DNA of 64,000 bases, from the NCBI RefSeq assembly GCF_013705725.1, contig NZ_CP055481.1, forward strand, positions 2,170,001 through 2,234,000, written 5' to 3'. The position numbers and the translations under genes are program-made. Positions within the stretch are counted from its first letter, which is position 1. Every line of letters starts with the position of its first letter. This document shows, piece after piece, positions 48,607-59,284 of this stretch. The stretch is from Klebsiella sp. RHBSTW-00484 (GTDB lineage: Bacteria; Pseudomonadota; Gammaproteobacteria; Enterobacterales; Enterobacteriaceae). The notes below the pieces were generated by a model, which did not search any database, was not told where the DNA came from, and was given only the letters and a program-made list of their open reading frames with translations.

Positions 48607-48921
48607 ATTTAGCTAAAACCTTTACAACCTAAGAGTGCCATGTATCGATCATGGATAACCCATAGATAAATTGCAATATTTTCTGTATCAGCTTCGCTGG
48701 AGGTGGCGTCAGGCTCTGTCACACCAACAAGCAAAGTATTCTCTGTTGCAAGCGATAGGGTAACCGCTCAACATTCAGGGATTACCGTATGCGAATTGAC
48801 GTATTTATCAGTGCATAAGAATTTTCTGAAATAGGTTCGTTTTATTTATAACCACATACACAAGATGAGTAATAAATCGCGCAATGGGGATTGGTTTCCA
48901 GATACGGGTGGTTGATGAAGC
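48607..48921. other. Intergenic region between yegH and the IS2-group element
   Basis: 315 bases holding the yegH promoter region on the minus strand. No supported open frame or RNA gene. It ends with the 15-bp sequence repeated on the far side of the insertion sequence. Confidence 0.35.
48907..48921. repeat. Left copy of a 15-bp direct repeat flanking the IS2-group element
   Basis: GGTGGTTGATGAAGC directly precedes the insertion sequence and recurs at 50258-50272 directly after it. Position is that of a target duplication, but IS2 itself makes 5 bp. Confidence 0.75.
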
Positions 48922-48985
48922 TGATGTAGCCCCCTGAAACACCGGACAGTAGCTGTATCTCCAGATAAGAGATAGGCTTGAATAT

Positions 48986-49381
48986 ATGTCTAACACTAAC
49001 GCCAATTTTGAGATGACCGGGATCCTGTTAGGGCAAGAAGCCCGTAAACGTAAAACTCCTCAGGAGAAGATCGCCATTATCCAGCAGACGATGGAGCCGG
49101 GCATGAATGTCTCCCATGTTGCCCGCCTGCATGGTATCCAGCCCAGCCTGCTGTTTAAGTGGAAGAAGCAATATCAGGAAGGCAGCCTCACCGCCGTTGC
49201 GGCCGGAGAGGAAGTCGTTCCTGCTTCTGAGCTTACTGCTGCTCTGAAGCAGGTCCGGGAACTTCAGCGCCTTCTGGGCAAGAAGACGATGGAAGTTGAG
49301 ATCCTGAAAGAAGCCGTGGAGTACGGCCAGTCGCGAAAATGGATAGCGCACGCGCCCTTGTTGCCAAAGGACGGGGAATAG
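48986..49381 (+). CDS. IS2-group OrfA (helix-turn-helix)
   Basis: 131-residue protein with a helix-turn-helix ([20 protein letters not shown]...[10 protein letters not shown]) and a C-terminal leucine-zipper-like coil ([20 protein letters not shown]), the usual IS3-family OrfA layout. It binds the element ends and, alone, usually regulates transposition. Confidence 0.88.
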   Translation: MSNTNANFEMTGILLGQEARKRKTPQEKIAIIQQTMEPGMNVSHVARLHGIQPSLLFKWKKQYQEGSLTAVAAGEEVVPASELTAALKQVRELQRLLGKKTMEVEILKEAVEYGQSRKWIAHAPLLPKDGE

Positions 49382-50220
49382 CCCTGGTCAGCCGCACCAT
49401 GGGCGTGTCGCGTGCGCAGCTGTCACTGCGGATTAACCGTTCTGCCGACTGGCAGGACAGGCGCTGTAACCGGCGTAATGACGAAGCAGACGAAGAAATA
49501 CTGTCGGCTATCCTCGACATCATCAGCGATATGCCGAGTTATGGTTATCGACGCGTGTGGGGCATCCTGCGCAAGCAACGTCGCACAGAGGGACAGCCAC
49601 CTGTGAACGCCAAACGGCTTTACAGGATAATGAGCGAGCATAACCTGTTGTTGTTGCATGACAAACCAGAGCGACCGAAGCGTGAACATAAGGGCAAGAT
49701 AGCGGTGGCAGAAAGCGATATGCGCTGGTGTTCAGATGGCTTCGAGTTCGGCTGCGACAACGGCGAAAAACTGCGGGTAACGTTCGCGCTGGACTGCTGC
49801 GACCGTGAGGCCATAGACTGGGCAGCAAGCACGGGAGGCTATGACAGTTCGACCGTGCAGGATGTGATGCTGAGGTCTGTGGAAAAGCGCTTCGACGACA
49901 GGTTGCCCGACACAGCGGTGCAGTGGCTGACGGACAACGGTTCAGCGTATACCGCGTATGAAACGCGGAGGTTCGCGAGAGAGCTGAATCTGGAGCCCTG
50001 CACAACAGCGGTGAGCAGCCCGCAGAGTAATGGCATGGCCGAACGGTTCGTGAAAACGATGAAAGAAGACTATATCGCGTTTATGCCAAAACCGGATGTG
50101 AGAACAGCACTGCAAAACCTTGCAGCAGCGTTCACGCATTACAATGAAAACCACCCGCACAGCGCGCTGGGATATCACTCCCCGAGGGAATACCGGCGGC
50201 AGCGGACATCGTTAACTTAA
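49339..50220 (+). CDS. IS2-group OrfB transposase (DDE)
   Basis: 293-residue rve-type integrase catalytic protein with DDE residues in [18 protein letters not shown] and [17 protein letters not shown]. The frame overlaps orfA by 43 bases at -1, so the active OrfAB transposase is probably made by programmed frameshifting. No internal stop; appears intact. Confidence 0.9.
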   Translation: MDSARALVAKGRGIALVSRTMGVSRAQLSLRINRSADWQDRRCNRRNDEADEEILSAILDIISDMPSYGYRRVWGILRKQRRTEGQPPVNAKRLYRIMSEHNLLLLHDKPERPKREHKGKIAVAESDMRWCSDGFEFGCDNGEKLRVTFALDCCDREAIDWAASTGGYDSSTVQDVMLRSVEKRFDDRLPDTAVQWLTDNGSAYTAYETRRFARELNLEPCTTAVSSPQSNGMAERFVKTMKEDYIAFMPKPDVRTALQNLAAAFTHYNENHPHSALGYHSPREYRRQRTSLT

Positions 50221-50257
50221 GATACAAAAGCTGTTCGGAGATGGCGGGTCAAGATCA

Positions 50258-50272
50258 GGTGGTTGATGAAGC
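50258..50272. repeat. Right copy of the 15-bp direct repeat flanking the IS2-group element
   Basis: GGTGGTTGATGAAGC, identical to 48907-48921, directly follows the right end of the element. Confidence 0.75.
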
Positions 50273-50940
50273 AGGGCTGGAAATTAATCAATAGATTTGA
50301 TGTATGCAATATGGTTTTGCCAGACTCCAGATTTTTACACTACTTAATGTCGTGGGTTGTCGTATATCTGTTTTTACGCGACGATGATGTCAGCTTTATG
50401 TAGTAGAAAATAAGAGAAAATTAGAAATGTCAGTCTGCGGAGGCGATGGAGATATTGCCAGATGAGTTCACATGAGCACAGTTAAGAAAGATTGATAGTG
50501 CTAATATGACTGATATTTAACCATTTTTATGTGCGTTATAATTTTATAACGAATATAGACGAATATTTTGGCTGGTTTTCTATTTTTTTGTGGTCACTTG
50601 TTCTGTGTCAACTTATGTTGAAAGATAACAGCGTATCAAAAGGGGAATGATGCAGTGGCTGTGAGTATCATTGCTATCTCTTATGAATTAGAATAGATAA
50701 ATGGATATGATAACTTATTGTAAATATTGGTGATTTTTGTTTGGTGATAGTGAATAAGAATTTTCTTAAGTTCGTCTATGGGTCCGCATGCTTTACGTGT
50801 ATTCTTAAATTAAACGTGTAATTTCAGAATTTGACGGACAGTAGGGTAGACGGCAAACGTGTATCATCATGGATAAATGCCAGTGATACATACAATCTGA
50901 CAGGAATCGAGAGATTTATAACCATACAGGTGGACAGAGA
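50273..50940. promoter_or_regulatory. galF upstream region with long AT-rich leader
   Basis: 668 bases of AT-rich DNA with no supported gene. It contains the RcsAB box at 50755-50768 and must contain the galF promoter, the first cps promoter in Klebsiella. High AT content is typical of H-NS-silenced regions; that is inference. Confidence 0.5.
50755..50768. promoter_or_regulatory. RcsAB box upstream of galF
   Basis: TAAGAATTTTCTTA is a perfect 14-base palindrome matching the RcsAB box consensus (TaAGaatatTCctA), 173 bases before galF. Rcs control of galF and wzi promoters is established for Klebsiella capsule. A half match (GGAATTTTCTTA) occurs near 52109 before orf2. Confidence 0.75.
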
Positions 50941-51831
50941 ATGGTGAGTTTGAAAGCAGTGATACCGGTAGCAGGACTAGGGATGCATATGTTACCTGCG
51001 ACCAAGGCCATCCCAAAAGAGATGCTGCCGATCGTCGATAAGCCAATGGTGCAGTATATTGTTGATGAAATCGTAGCTGCTGGTATCAAGGAGATTGTAC
51101 TGGTCACCCACTCCTCGAAGAACGCCGTGGAAAACCATTTTGACACCTCATATGAGCTTGAAGCTTTGCTTGAGCAGCGCGTAAAACGCCAGCTGCTGGC
51201 GGAGGTTCAGGCTATCTGCCCTCCAGGCGTAACCATTATGAACGTGCGTCAGGGCCAACAGCTTGGATTAGGCCACTCAATTCTTTGTGCACGTCCGGTC
51301 ATTGGCGACAATCCGTTTGTGGTTGTGCTGCCGGATATCATCCTCGATGACGCCAGCGCTGACCCGCTGCGCTACAACCTTGCGGCGATGGTGGCGCGCT
51401 TCAACGAAACTGGTCGTAGCCAGGTCCTGGCCAAACGCATGGAAGGTGACCTCTCTGAATACTCCGTGATCCAGACCAAAGATGCGCTGGAATCTGCCGG
51501 TCAGGTTGCGCGTATCGTTGAGTTCATCGAAAAACCTGATGAACCTCAGACGCTGGATTCCGATCTGATGGCGGTTGGTCGCTATGTGCTTTCTGCGGAT
51601 GTATGGTCTGAGCTGGAACATACCGAGCCAGGCGCGTGGGGCCGTATCCAATTAACCGATGCTATCGCAGAGCTGGCGAAAAAACAGTCGGTTGATGCCA
51701 TGTTAATGACTGGCGAAAGCTATGACTGCGGTAAAAAAATGGGTTATATGCAGGCCTTTGTAAACTACGGGCTGCGTAACCATAAAGAAGGGACGAAATT
51801 CCGCGAGAGTATTAAAAAACTGTTAGCGTAA
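50941..51831 (+). CDS. galF: UTP-glucose-1-phosphate uridylyltransferase-like GalF
   Basis: 296-residue nucleotidyltransferase, first gene of the Klebsiella cps locus. The N-terminal nucleotide-binding motif is [22 protein letters not shown] (GalF has GLGMHMLP where GalU has GLGTRMLP); also HFDTSYELE and the C-terminal [18 protein letters not shown]. It modulates UDP-glucose supply with GalU rather than being the main enzyme. Confidence 0.96.
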   Translation: MVSLKAVIPVAGLGMHMLPATKAIPKEMLPIVDKPMVQYIVDEIVAAGIKEIVLVTHSSKNAVENHFDTSYELEALLEQRVKRQLLAEVQAICPPGVTIMNVRQGQQLGLGHSILCARPVIGDNPFVVVLPDIILDDASADPLRYNLAAMVARFNETGRSQVLAKRMEGDLSEYSVIQTKDALESAGQVARIVEFIEKPDEPQTLDSDLMAVGRYVLSADVWSELEHTEPGAWGRIQLTDAIAELAKKQSVDAMLMTGESYDCGKKMGYMQAFVNYGLRNHKEGTKFRESIKKLLA

Positions 51832-52295
51832 TTATTGTGCTGGATTTTACGGGCATATGAAAAAGTGAACGGTTGCGGCAAGGTATTGGTAAGCAAGATG
51901 CAGCCGTACCTGTTCACCTGACCGAACGACGAGACTCGTTTTTAATGATTTTTTATTTAAATTCAAAGGATTGATGCCTGTTTTGTTATATTGTATCGAT
52001 TAAAACTGCCATCAACGTTCAGAGACTTCTGGTAGTCAGAAAAGACCCATCATGATGAGATGGTCGGAGTAGCTAAATTTCAGCTTTGCTAATAATTACT
52101 TACCAGGAATTTTCTTAAGTAAATAAGCACTGAGCAGGTTACGATACAAAAATAAAACTTGACTGAGATCATGTTTGCGCATTAAACAACGGTACTGCAT
52201 GCATAAAAATGTGAAGTTGCTGGATGTGTATGCCCACATAGATGTCGCGGAAAAGACGTTACGGACTGGAGAGATCGTCAAAGGATGAAAGGTAA
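51832..52295. other. Intergenic region between galF and orf2
   Basis: 464 bases with no supported gene. Contains the half RcsAB-like sequence near 52109 and presumably a promoter or readthrough leader for orf2. Confidence 0.4.
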
Positions 52296-52925
52296 ATGAA
52301 CTGGCAGGTAGTCACTTTTTTTGGCGATAGTACCGTGCTGTTACCCAGTGCGGCCGTGTTGTTTATCGTTCTTTTTCTGCGAAAAGATTCAAAGCAGGTG
52401 GCCTGGCACTGGGCGCTGCTGTTTGGTATCACCGGCGCGATTGTTTGCGCATCAAAACTGGCATTTATGGGTTGGGGTATCGGCATTCGCGAGCTGGACT
52501 TTACCGGTTTTAGCGGGCACACCGCATTATCTACCGCCTTCTGGCCAATCTTCTTATGGCTGTTGTGCGTGCGTGCTACACCAGCGTTTCGTTTTTCTTC
52601 GGTCGTTCTGGGTTATGCATTAGCCGGATTTGTGGGCTATTCACGATTGATGATTCATGCCCATTCAACCTCAGAGGTTATCGCAGGTTTTATGCTGGGG
52701 GCTGCGGGAAGCGCATTGTTCCTGCTTATACAGTTGCGCACAAGTGGTACTCATACGGCCCAGTTGTCCTGGGGAGGGTTAGCAAGCGTGGTTATCATCC
52801 CGGCACTGTTGCTGAATACCGGGGCCAGGGCACCCACTCAGTCTTTATTGGGTGAGATTGCGGTGAAGCTTGGATCACTGGAAAAACCTTTTACCCGAGC
52901 CGACCTTCATAAGCGATTTTATTGA
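52296..52925 (+). CDS. Capsule-locus PAP2-family acid phosphatase (orf2/cpsACP)
   Basis: 209-residue inner-membrane protein with about five hydrophobic segments and the PAP2 motifs: FSGHTALS (PSGH-type) and GYSRLMIHAHSTSEVIAGF (SR-x5-H, with Glu where Asp is usual). It is the second conserved gene of Klebsiella cps loci. Likely an undecaprenyl-pyrophosphate or other lipid phosphatase recycling the carrier; not essential-looking by context alone. Confidence 0.88.
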   Translation: MNWQVVTFFGDSTVLLPSAAVLFIVLFLRKDSKQVAWHWALLFGITGAIVCASKLAFMGWGIGIRELDFTGFSGHTALSTAFWPIFLWLLCVRATPAFRFSSVVLGYALAGFVGYSRLMIHAHSTSEVIAGFMLGAAGSALFLLIQLRTSGTHTAQLSWGGLASVVIIPALLLNTGARAPTQSLLGEIAVKLGSLEKPFTRADLHKRFY

Positions 52926-53236
52926 GACTGTAGTAGTAGAACGGTGTTACCTGAGACTGGAGATATATCCTGTCTATTAGCGTCTGTAAGAGGCAGGCTC
53001 TGGCAGGTGTGCAGATAAAGGTGAATTCACATTCATGAAATAAATTTGTGATAGTGCAATCTGCGCAATATTTGACAAAATGATAATCTGCCAGGATGTT
53101 TCCTAAATAATTTTTTTGGCTAAATATTGAATTTATTAATGATAACAACATGCTGGCATAATTCTTTTTACTATTAAATTTTGTAGTTGACTGGACATAA
53201 TTATCCAGAAGGTGACTTAGTATAGTTTTTGTGGTG

Positions 53237-53270
53237 AAACATCAATAAAATCATACTGTTGATGTTTTTT
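53237..53270 (+). terminator. Probable intrinsic terminator after orf2
   Basis: AAACATCAA (53237-53245) and TTGATGTTT (53259-53267) form a perfect 9-bp stem with a 13-base loop and continue into a T-run to 53270. It would separate galF-orf2 transcription from the wzi unit. Confidence 0.5.
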
Positions 53271-53488
53271 GCCTGTTATGAGTGGAGCACGCTTATACGT
53301 ATTTGCCGATAAACAATAATGTTATCGGGTGAGTCTGTGCAGGACGTAGTCTGAACAACGAATAATTCGAGATTAGACTCCCAATTGAGACCATAATCTC
53401 GTAAACTTATGCCCGCGAAATTGATTGCTTTGATGGATTAATCACCGATTCGCTGAAACCGGCGGTTAAAATACAAATGGAAGAAGTA

Positions 53489-53526
53489 CAGTGCATTGGT
53501 AGCTGTTAAGCCAAGGGCGGTAGCGT
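53489..53526 (+). promoter_or_regulatory. JUMPstart element with ops
   Basis: CAGTGCATTGGTAGCTGTTA followed by AGCCAAGGGCGGTAGCGT is the JUMPstart consensus; ops GGCGGTAGCGT is 53516-53526. RNA polymerase pauses at ops and recruits RfaH, which suppresses termination along long polysaccharide operons. It lies about 400 bases before wzi. Confidence 0.95.
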
Positions 53527-53929
53527 ACTTGCTGCCTGTCGTTTTCTGTAAATCACATCTCATTCCATGCGACCGAAATTCCTAAAATGTCCTTAGTACA
53601 GGTGATTATCTTCACAACCTGTATATACTAGCGTGTTCGTCACCCAATCAGCGTGTAGCCTGCATGAGGTTACAGAGAGAAAACTACTGGTGTAATGCGC
53701 TATGGAATGGCCTTCGATAACAATTTCGCATACATTGTGTACTGCAGGTAGAGTGTAAATTGGAAGCAAGCTTTGACATGGGATTCAGGTCACATGCGTT
53801 GTTTGTTGCAAACAGAACTAAACCTGTAGGTCGAGCATACCAAAGGTTGGCGTCAGAGGGCGCTGAATCTCTCAGTGTTCCCCTTGTTGCGCCAGCATGC
53901 GGAAACGGGGTTTAAATGGATCTTGTACA

Positions 53930-55369
53930 ATGATAAAAATTGCGCGAATCGCACTTACATTAGGGCTGCTTACTTCTGCCAGCTCACTTGCCTATGCCTC
54001 CGGGTTAGTAATGAATGACAACGAGCTGCGTAACGACCTTGCGTGGCTTTCCGATCGTGGTGTTATTCATCTCAGCCTGTCAACCTGGCCACTGAGCCAG
54101 GAAGAGATCAACCGGGCGCTCAAGAAAGCAAAACCCTCTTACTCTTCCGAACAGGTTGTTCTGGCCCGAATCAACCAACGTCTTGATTCTTTAAAAGCTG
54201 ATTTTCGTGTGAGCGGTTATACCTCAACGGATAAGCCCGGCACCCCACAGGGATTTGGTCAGAATCAGCCTGCTGACAGCTCTTTATCATTGGCTTTTAA
54301 TAACAGCGGTGAGTGGTGGGATGTTCACCTGCAGGGGAATGTCGAAGCTGACGAACGCATTAGCAATGGTTCGCGTTTTAATGCCAACGGCGCTTATGGT
54401 GCGGTTAAGTTCTGGAACCAGTGGCTCTCTTTTGGGCAGATGCCGCAGTGGTGGGGACCAGGGTATGAAGGCAGCCTGATCCGCGGTGACGCCGCGCGCC
54501 CAATGACCGGCGTTTTAATGCAGCGTGCTGAGCAGGCTGCACCGGAAACCTGGTGGCTGCGCTGGATTGGTCCGTGGCAGTATCAGATCTCCGCCAGCCA
54601 GATGAATCAATATACCGCCGTACCGCATACCAAGATCATTGGTGGTCGTCTGACATTTTCTCCCTTCCAGTCACTTGAGCTGGGTGCTTCGCGCATTATG
54701 CAGTGGGGAGGGGAGGGGAGACCGGAATCGTTCAGTAATTTTTGGGATGGTCTGACGGGTAAAGATAATACCGAAGCAAACGATCCCAATGAGCCTGGCA
54801 ACCAGCTAGCTGGTTTTGACTTTAAGTTAAAACTGGAACCCACACTGGGCCTGCCGATCAGTTTATACGGTCAAATGATTGGTGAAGATGAATCTGGCTT
54901 TTTACCTTCAGCGAATATGTTCCTTGGCGGAGTCGAAGGACATCACGGTTGGGGTAAAGATGCTGTTAACTGGTATGTAGAGGCCTATGATACCCGATCG
55001 AATATGAGCCGAACCAACTATAGCTATACACATCATATCTATAAAGATGGGTACTACCAGCAAGGTTACTCACTCGGTGATGCTATGGGAGGCGATGGCC
55101 AGCTCTTTGCAGGCAAAGTCGAACTAGTGACAGAAGATAATCAGCGCTGGAGTGCTCGTTTAGCATACGCGAAGGTAAACCCTGAAAATCAGTCAATAAA
55201 TAAAGCGTTCCCTCACTCAGATACCCTGAAAGGTTTGCAGTTGGGCTGGAGTGGTGATGTGTATAAATCGGTACGACTGAACACTTCACTCTGGTATACC
55301 GACGCTGATAATAGCGATAGTGATGATGTTGGTGTAAGTGCTGGGATAGAAATCCCATTTAATTTATAG
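53930..55369 (+). CDS. wzi: Capsule assembly outer-membrane protein Wzi
   Basis: 479-residue outer-membrane beta-barrel lectin that anchors capsule polysaccharide to the cell surface. Signal peptide about 1-24 (MIKIARIALTLGLLTSASSL, cleavage near YAS-G). The barrel carries many alternating aromatic segments and ends with GVSAGIEIPFNL, a typical outer-membrane C-terminus. Start at 53930 gives the standard signal sequence, though its ribosome site is weak. The wzi sequence is used for K typing; I cannot assign the allele here. Confidence 0.95.
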   Translation: MIKIARIALTLGLLTSASSLAYASGLVMNDNELRNDLAWLSDRGVIHLSLSTWPLSQEEINRALKKAKPSYSSEQVVLARINQRLDSLKADFRVSGYTSTDKPGTPQGFGQNQPADSSLSLAFNNSGEWWDVHLQGNVEADERISNGSRFNANGAYGAVKFWNQWLSFGQMPQWWGPGYEGSLIRGDAARPMTGVLMQRAEQAAPETWWLRWIGPWQYQISASQMNQYTAVPHTKIIGGRLTFSPFQSLELGASRIMQWGGEGRPESFSNFWDGLTGKDNTEANDPNEPGNQLAGFDFKLKLEPTLGLPISLYGQMIGEDESGFLPSANMFLGGVEGHHGWGKDAVNWYVEAYDTRSNMSRTNYSYTHHIYKDGYYQQGYSLGDAMGGDGQLFAGKVELVTEDNQRWSARLAYAKVNPENQSINKAFPHSDTLKGLQLGWSGDVYKSVRLNTSLWYTDADNSDSDDVGVSAGIEIPFNL

Positions 55370-55433
55370 CCTTAACACAGTTTCTGGAAATAGGCTGTTG
55401 TGTAGGAATTAGAAACTTTTGGTTTACTGATGA

Positions 55434-56579
<1,146 letters not shown>

Positions 56580-56581
56580 AA

Positions 56582-57016
56582 ATGTTTGACTCAATTCTAG
56601 TAATATGCACAGGCAACATTTGTCGTTCCCCTATCGGGGAGCGGCTTTTACGTGAAAAATTCCCAGATAAAAAGATAGATTCTGCTGGGGTAGGAGCGTT
56701 GGTTAATCATCCTGCTGATGATATGGCCGTAAAGGTAGCGAATAAAAATAGCCTATCTCTGGATGGTCATAAAGGGGCACAATTTACATCACAGTTAGCA
56801 CGTCAATATGAATTGCTATTAGTAATGGAGCATAGTCATATTGAGCAAGTGAGTCGGATTGCGCCAGAAGCAAGAGGCAAAACAATGCTATTTGGCCATT
56901 GGATGGGGGCAAAGGATATTCCTGACCCCTATCGTAAGAGTGAGGAAGCATTTGACTCAGTATTTCAAATGATTGAGCAGGCTAGTTTGCGCTGGGTTGA
57001 CAAGCTAGGTGGATAA
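56582..57016 (+). CDS. wzb: Low-molecular-weight tyrosine phosphatase Wzb
   Basis: 144-residue cytoplasmic phosphatase that dephosphorylates Wzc. Active-site loop C9-TGNIC-R15-S and the general-acid segment DIPDPYRKS. Start taken at 56582 (MFDSILVICTGN), just after the wza stop; an ATG at 56570 inside wza would add four residues and is an alternative. Confidence 0.94.
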   Translation: MFDSILVICTGNICRSPIGERLLREKFPDKKIDSAGVGALVNHPADDMAVKVANKNSLSLDGHKGAQFTSQLARQYELLLVMEHSHIEQVSRIAPEARGKTMLFGHWMGAKDIPDPYRKSEEAFDSVFQMIEQASLRWVDKLGG

Positions 57017-57033
57017 TTTTCAGGAAATATTGC

Positions 57034-59199
57034 ATGACTTCAGTAACAACAAATAAACCGGCAACTACCGATTCCGATGATATTGATTTAGGTCGTCTTA
57101 TCGGTGAGCTAATCGATTATCGTAAGTTAATTGTATCAGTTACCGCTGCGTTTACAATGCTTGCGATACTTTATGCATTATTGGCTACGCCAATCTATCA
57201 GTCAGATGTTTTGATTCAAGTAGAGCAGAAGCAAGGGAATGCTATCTTAAGTAGTTTAAGCCAAATGTTGCCGAATAGTCAGCCTCAATCGGCACCTGAA
57301 ATTGCTTTGTTACAATCGCGAATGATACTAGGGAAAACAGTAGACGACTTGAATTTACAAGCTCAAGTGAAACAGAATTATTTTCCTATTGTCGGACAAG
57401 GTCTCGCTAGATTATTAGGGGAAAAACCAGGGAATATCAATATTCGACGTCTCTATTTGCCCATGAATAAGGATAATGATAAATCTCCAGAAATTACTTT
57501 AACGGTCAAGGATAAAAATCAATACTTGGTTGAGGGTGATAATTTTAGTGTAATGGGTAGAGTTGGGCAGTTACTTGATGATCATGGAATTGCACTTTTA
57601 GTCGATTCACTTGATGCTCAACCTGGTGATAAGTTCACGATAACTCAGTTAACACGCTTGAGAGCTATTGCCGATCTTCAAGATGTATTCAGTGTAGCCG
57701 ATCAAGGTAAAGATACAGGGATGCTGAATTTAACTATAACTGGTGATAATCAAGAGCTAATTTCTACTGTTTTAGAAAGTATAAGCGAAAACTACCTTGC
57801 TCAGAACATTGCAAGACAAGCAGCGCAAGATGCTAAAAGCCTAGATTTCTTAAATAAAAAATTACCACAAGTACGTAATGATTTGGATGTTTCAGAAGAT
57901 AAGTTAAATGCATATCGTAGACAAAAAGACTCCGTTGATTTGAATATGGAGGCGAAATCGGTACTTGATCAAATTGTTAATGTTGATAATCAATTAAATG
58001 AACTGACTTTCCGTGAAGCTGAAATATCACAGTTATATACGAAAGAACACCCTACATATAAAGCCTTAATGGAGAAACGCCAAACCCTTAGAGATGAAAA
58101 GTCAAAACTCAACAAGCGTGTAAGTGCCATGCCTTCTACACAACAAGAAGTTTTGCGCTTAAGTCGGGATGTTGAATCGGGGCGTGCGGTATACTTACAA
58201 TTGCTCAATCGCCAGCAGGAGTTGAATATTGCTAAATCTAGTGCAATAGGGAATGTTCGTATTATTGATAATGCAGTAACTGATCCTAAACCAGTTAAAC
58301 CAAAAAAAATATTAGTAATAGGCGCCGGGTTAATACTAGGGTTGTTTATCTCTGTTGGTTTGGTGCTATTGCGAGTTTTTCTCCGTAGAGGGATTGAATC
58401 ACCAGAACAGCTAGAGGAAATTGGTGTTAATGTTTATGCCAGTGTACCGGTCTCGGAGTGGTTAGCAAATAATACTAGAAAATCAGCGAAATTGCGTAAA
58501 AACGAATCTGATATGTTATTAGCTGTTGAAAATCCGACTGATTTGGCAATAGAAGCCATCCGTAGTTTACGTACAAGTCTTCATTTTGCAATGATGGAAG
58601 CTAAAAATAATGTATTAATGATTTCAGGTGCTAGCCCAAGTGCAGGTAAAACGTTTATCAGTAGTAATTTAGCGGCTATAATGGCCTCTACGGGAAAAAA
58701 AGTACTATTTATAGATGCTGATTTGCGAAAAGGTTATGTTCATAAAATGTTTGGCCGTAAGCAGACAAAAGGTTTGTCTGAGATTTTATCTGGACAGGCA
58801 ATTGTAGAATCTGTAATAGAGAAAGTATCTGGTGGGGGATTTGATTATATTGGGCGAGGTCAAGTTCCACCAAATCCAGCTGAATTGTTGATGCATCCTC
58901 GATTTGAAAACTTGCTTCAATGGGCTGAGGGAGTATATGAATTAATTATTGTTGATACGCCGCCAATTTTGGCTGTAACGGATGCAGCAATTATTGGGCG
59001 TTATGCTGGGACATCTTTACTTGTGGCTCGATTTGAGGTGAATACCATTAAAGAAATTGAAGTGAGTGTTAAACGATTTGAGCAAAGTGGCGTGGTTATT
59101 AAGGGTAGTATCTTGAATGGGGTGGTAAAAAAAGCTAGTAGCTACTATGGCTATGGTTATAACCATTATGGTTATTCATATTCAGATAAAAAAGATTAA
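57034..59199 (+). CDS. wzc: Tyrosine autokinase / chain-length regulator Wzc
   Basis: 721-residue inner-membrane BY-kinase. N-terminal Wzz domain with membrane segments near 33-53 and about 425-448 flanking a periplasmic coiled-coil; cytoplasmic kinase with Walker A GASPSAGKT (532-540), Walker A' FIDADLR, Walker B IIVDTPP. A C-terminal tyrosine cluster has seven Tyr between 704 and 716, substrates for Wzb. Controls polymerisation and export with Wza. Confidence 0.96.
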   Translation: MTSVTTNKPATTDSDDIDLGRLIGELIDYRKLIVSVTAAFTMLAILYALLATPIYQSDVLIQVEQKQGNAILSSLSQMLPNSQPQSAPEIALLQSRMILGKTVDDLNLQAQVKQNYFPIVGQGLARLLGEKPGNINIRRLYLPMNKDNDKSPEITLTVKDKNQYLVEGDNFSVMGRVGQLLDDHGIALLVDSLDAQPGDKFTITQLTRLRAIADLQDVFSVADQGKDTGMLNLTITGDNQELISTVLESISENYLAQNIARQAAQDAKSLDFLNKKLPQVRNDLDVSEDKLNAYRRQKDSVDLNMEAKSVLDQIVNVDNQLNELTFREAEISQLYTKEHPTYKALMEKRQTLRDEKSKLNKRVSAMPSTQQEVLRLSRDVESGRAVYLQLLNRQQELNIAKSSAIGNVRIIDNAVTDPKPVKPKKILVIGAGLILGLFISVGLVLLRVFLRRGIESPEQLEEIGVNVYASVPVSEWLANNTRKSAKLRKNESDMLLAVENPTDLAIEAIRSLRTSLHFAMMEAKNNVLMISGASPSAGKTFISSNLAAIMASTGKKVLFIDADLRKGYVHKMFGRKQTKGLSEILSGQAIVESVIEKVSGGGFDYIGRGQVPPNPAELLMHPRFENLLQWAEGVYELIIVDTPPILAVTDAAIIGRYAGTSLLVARFEVNTIKEIEVSVKRFEQSGVVIKGSILNGVVKKASSYYGYGYNHYGYSYSDKKD

Positions 59200-59207
59200 A
59201 GTCATGT

Positions 59208-59244
59208 AATAAGCTCTGTATATTGCAGGGCTTATTCTTTTTTT
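59208..59244 (+). terminator. Terminator-like attenuator between wzc and wbaP
   Basis: AATAAGCTCTG (59208-59218) pairs with CAGGGCTTATT (59226-59236), one non-Watson-Crick position, followed by CTTTTTTTTA. It sits 8 bases after wzc. In the E. coli K30 group 1 capsule operon a stem-loop at the same place limits transcription of downstream genes and is relieved by RfaH/JUMPstart; the same role is inferred here. Confidence 0.8.
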
Positions 59245-59284
59245 AGTAATCTTGCTTTTATTTACCCATATCTACGAGGGGATC

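Larger units (their letters stand above)
48922..50257 (+). mobile_element. IS3-family, IS2-group insertion sequence (1336 bp)
   Basis: Imperfect terminal repeats: left end TGATGTAGCCCCCTGAAACA (like the IS2 left end, with GCCCCCTGAA at base 8) and right end, read inward on the minus strand, TGATCTTGACCCGCCATCTC. The two orfA/orfB frames overlap with a -1 shift, as in IS3 elements. The length is near that of IS2 (1331). Lies between yegH and galF, not disrupting either. Confidence 0.88.
52926..53929. promoter_or_regulatory. Long non-coding leader upstream of wzi
   Basis: 1004 bases without a supported gene. It contains a terminator-like hairpin (53237-53270), an 8-bp inverted repeat CGAGATTA/TAATCTCG (53368-53401) and JUMPstart with ops (53489-53526). 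The second cps promoter lies in this stretch; TTAAAATAC at about 53466-53474 could be its -10 box. Confidence 0.6.

Noticed and set aside
48986..50220. IS2-group transposase as a disrupted single gene
   Set aside because: The -1 overlap between orfA and orfB is the normal IS3-family design, not a frameshift mutation.
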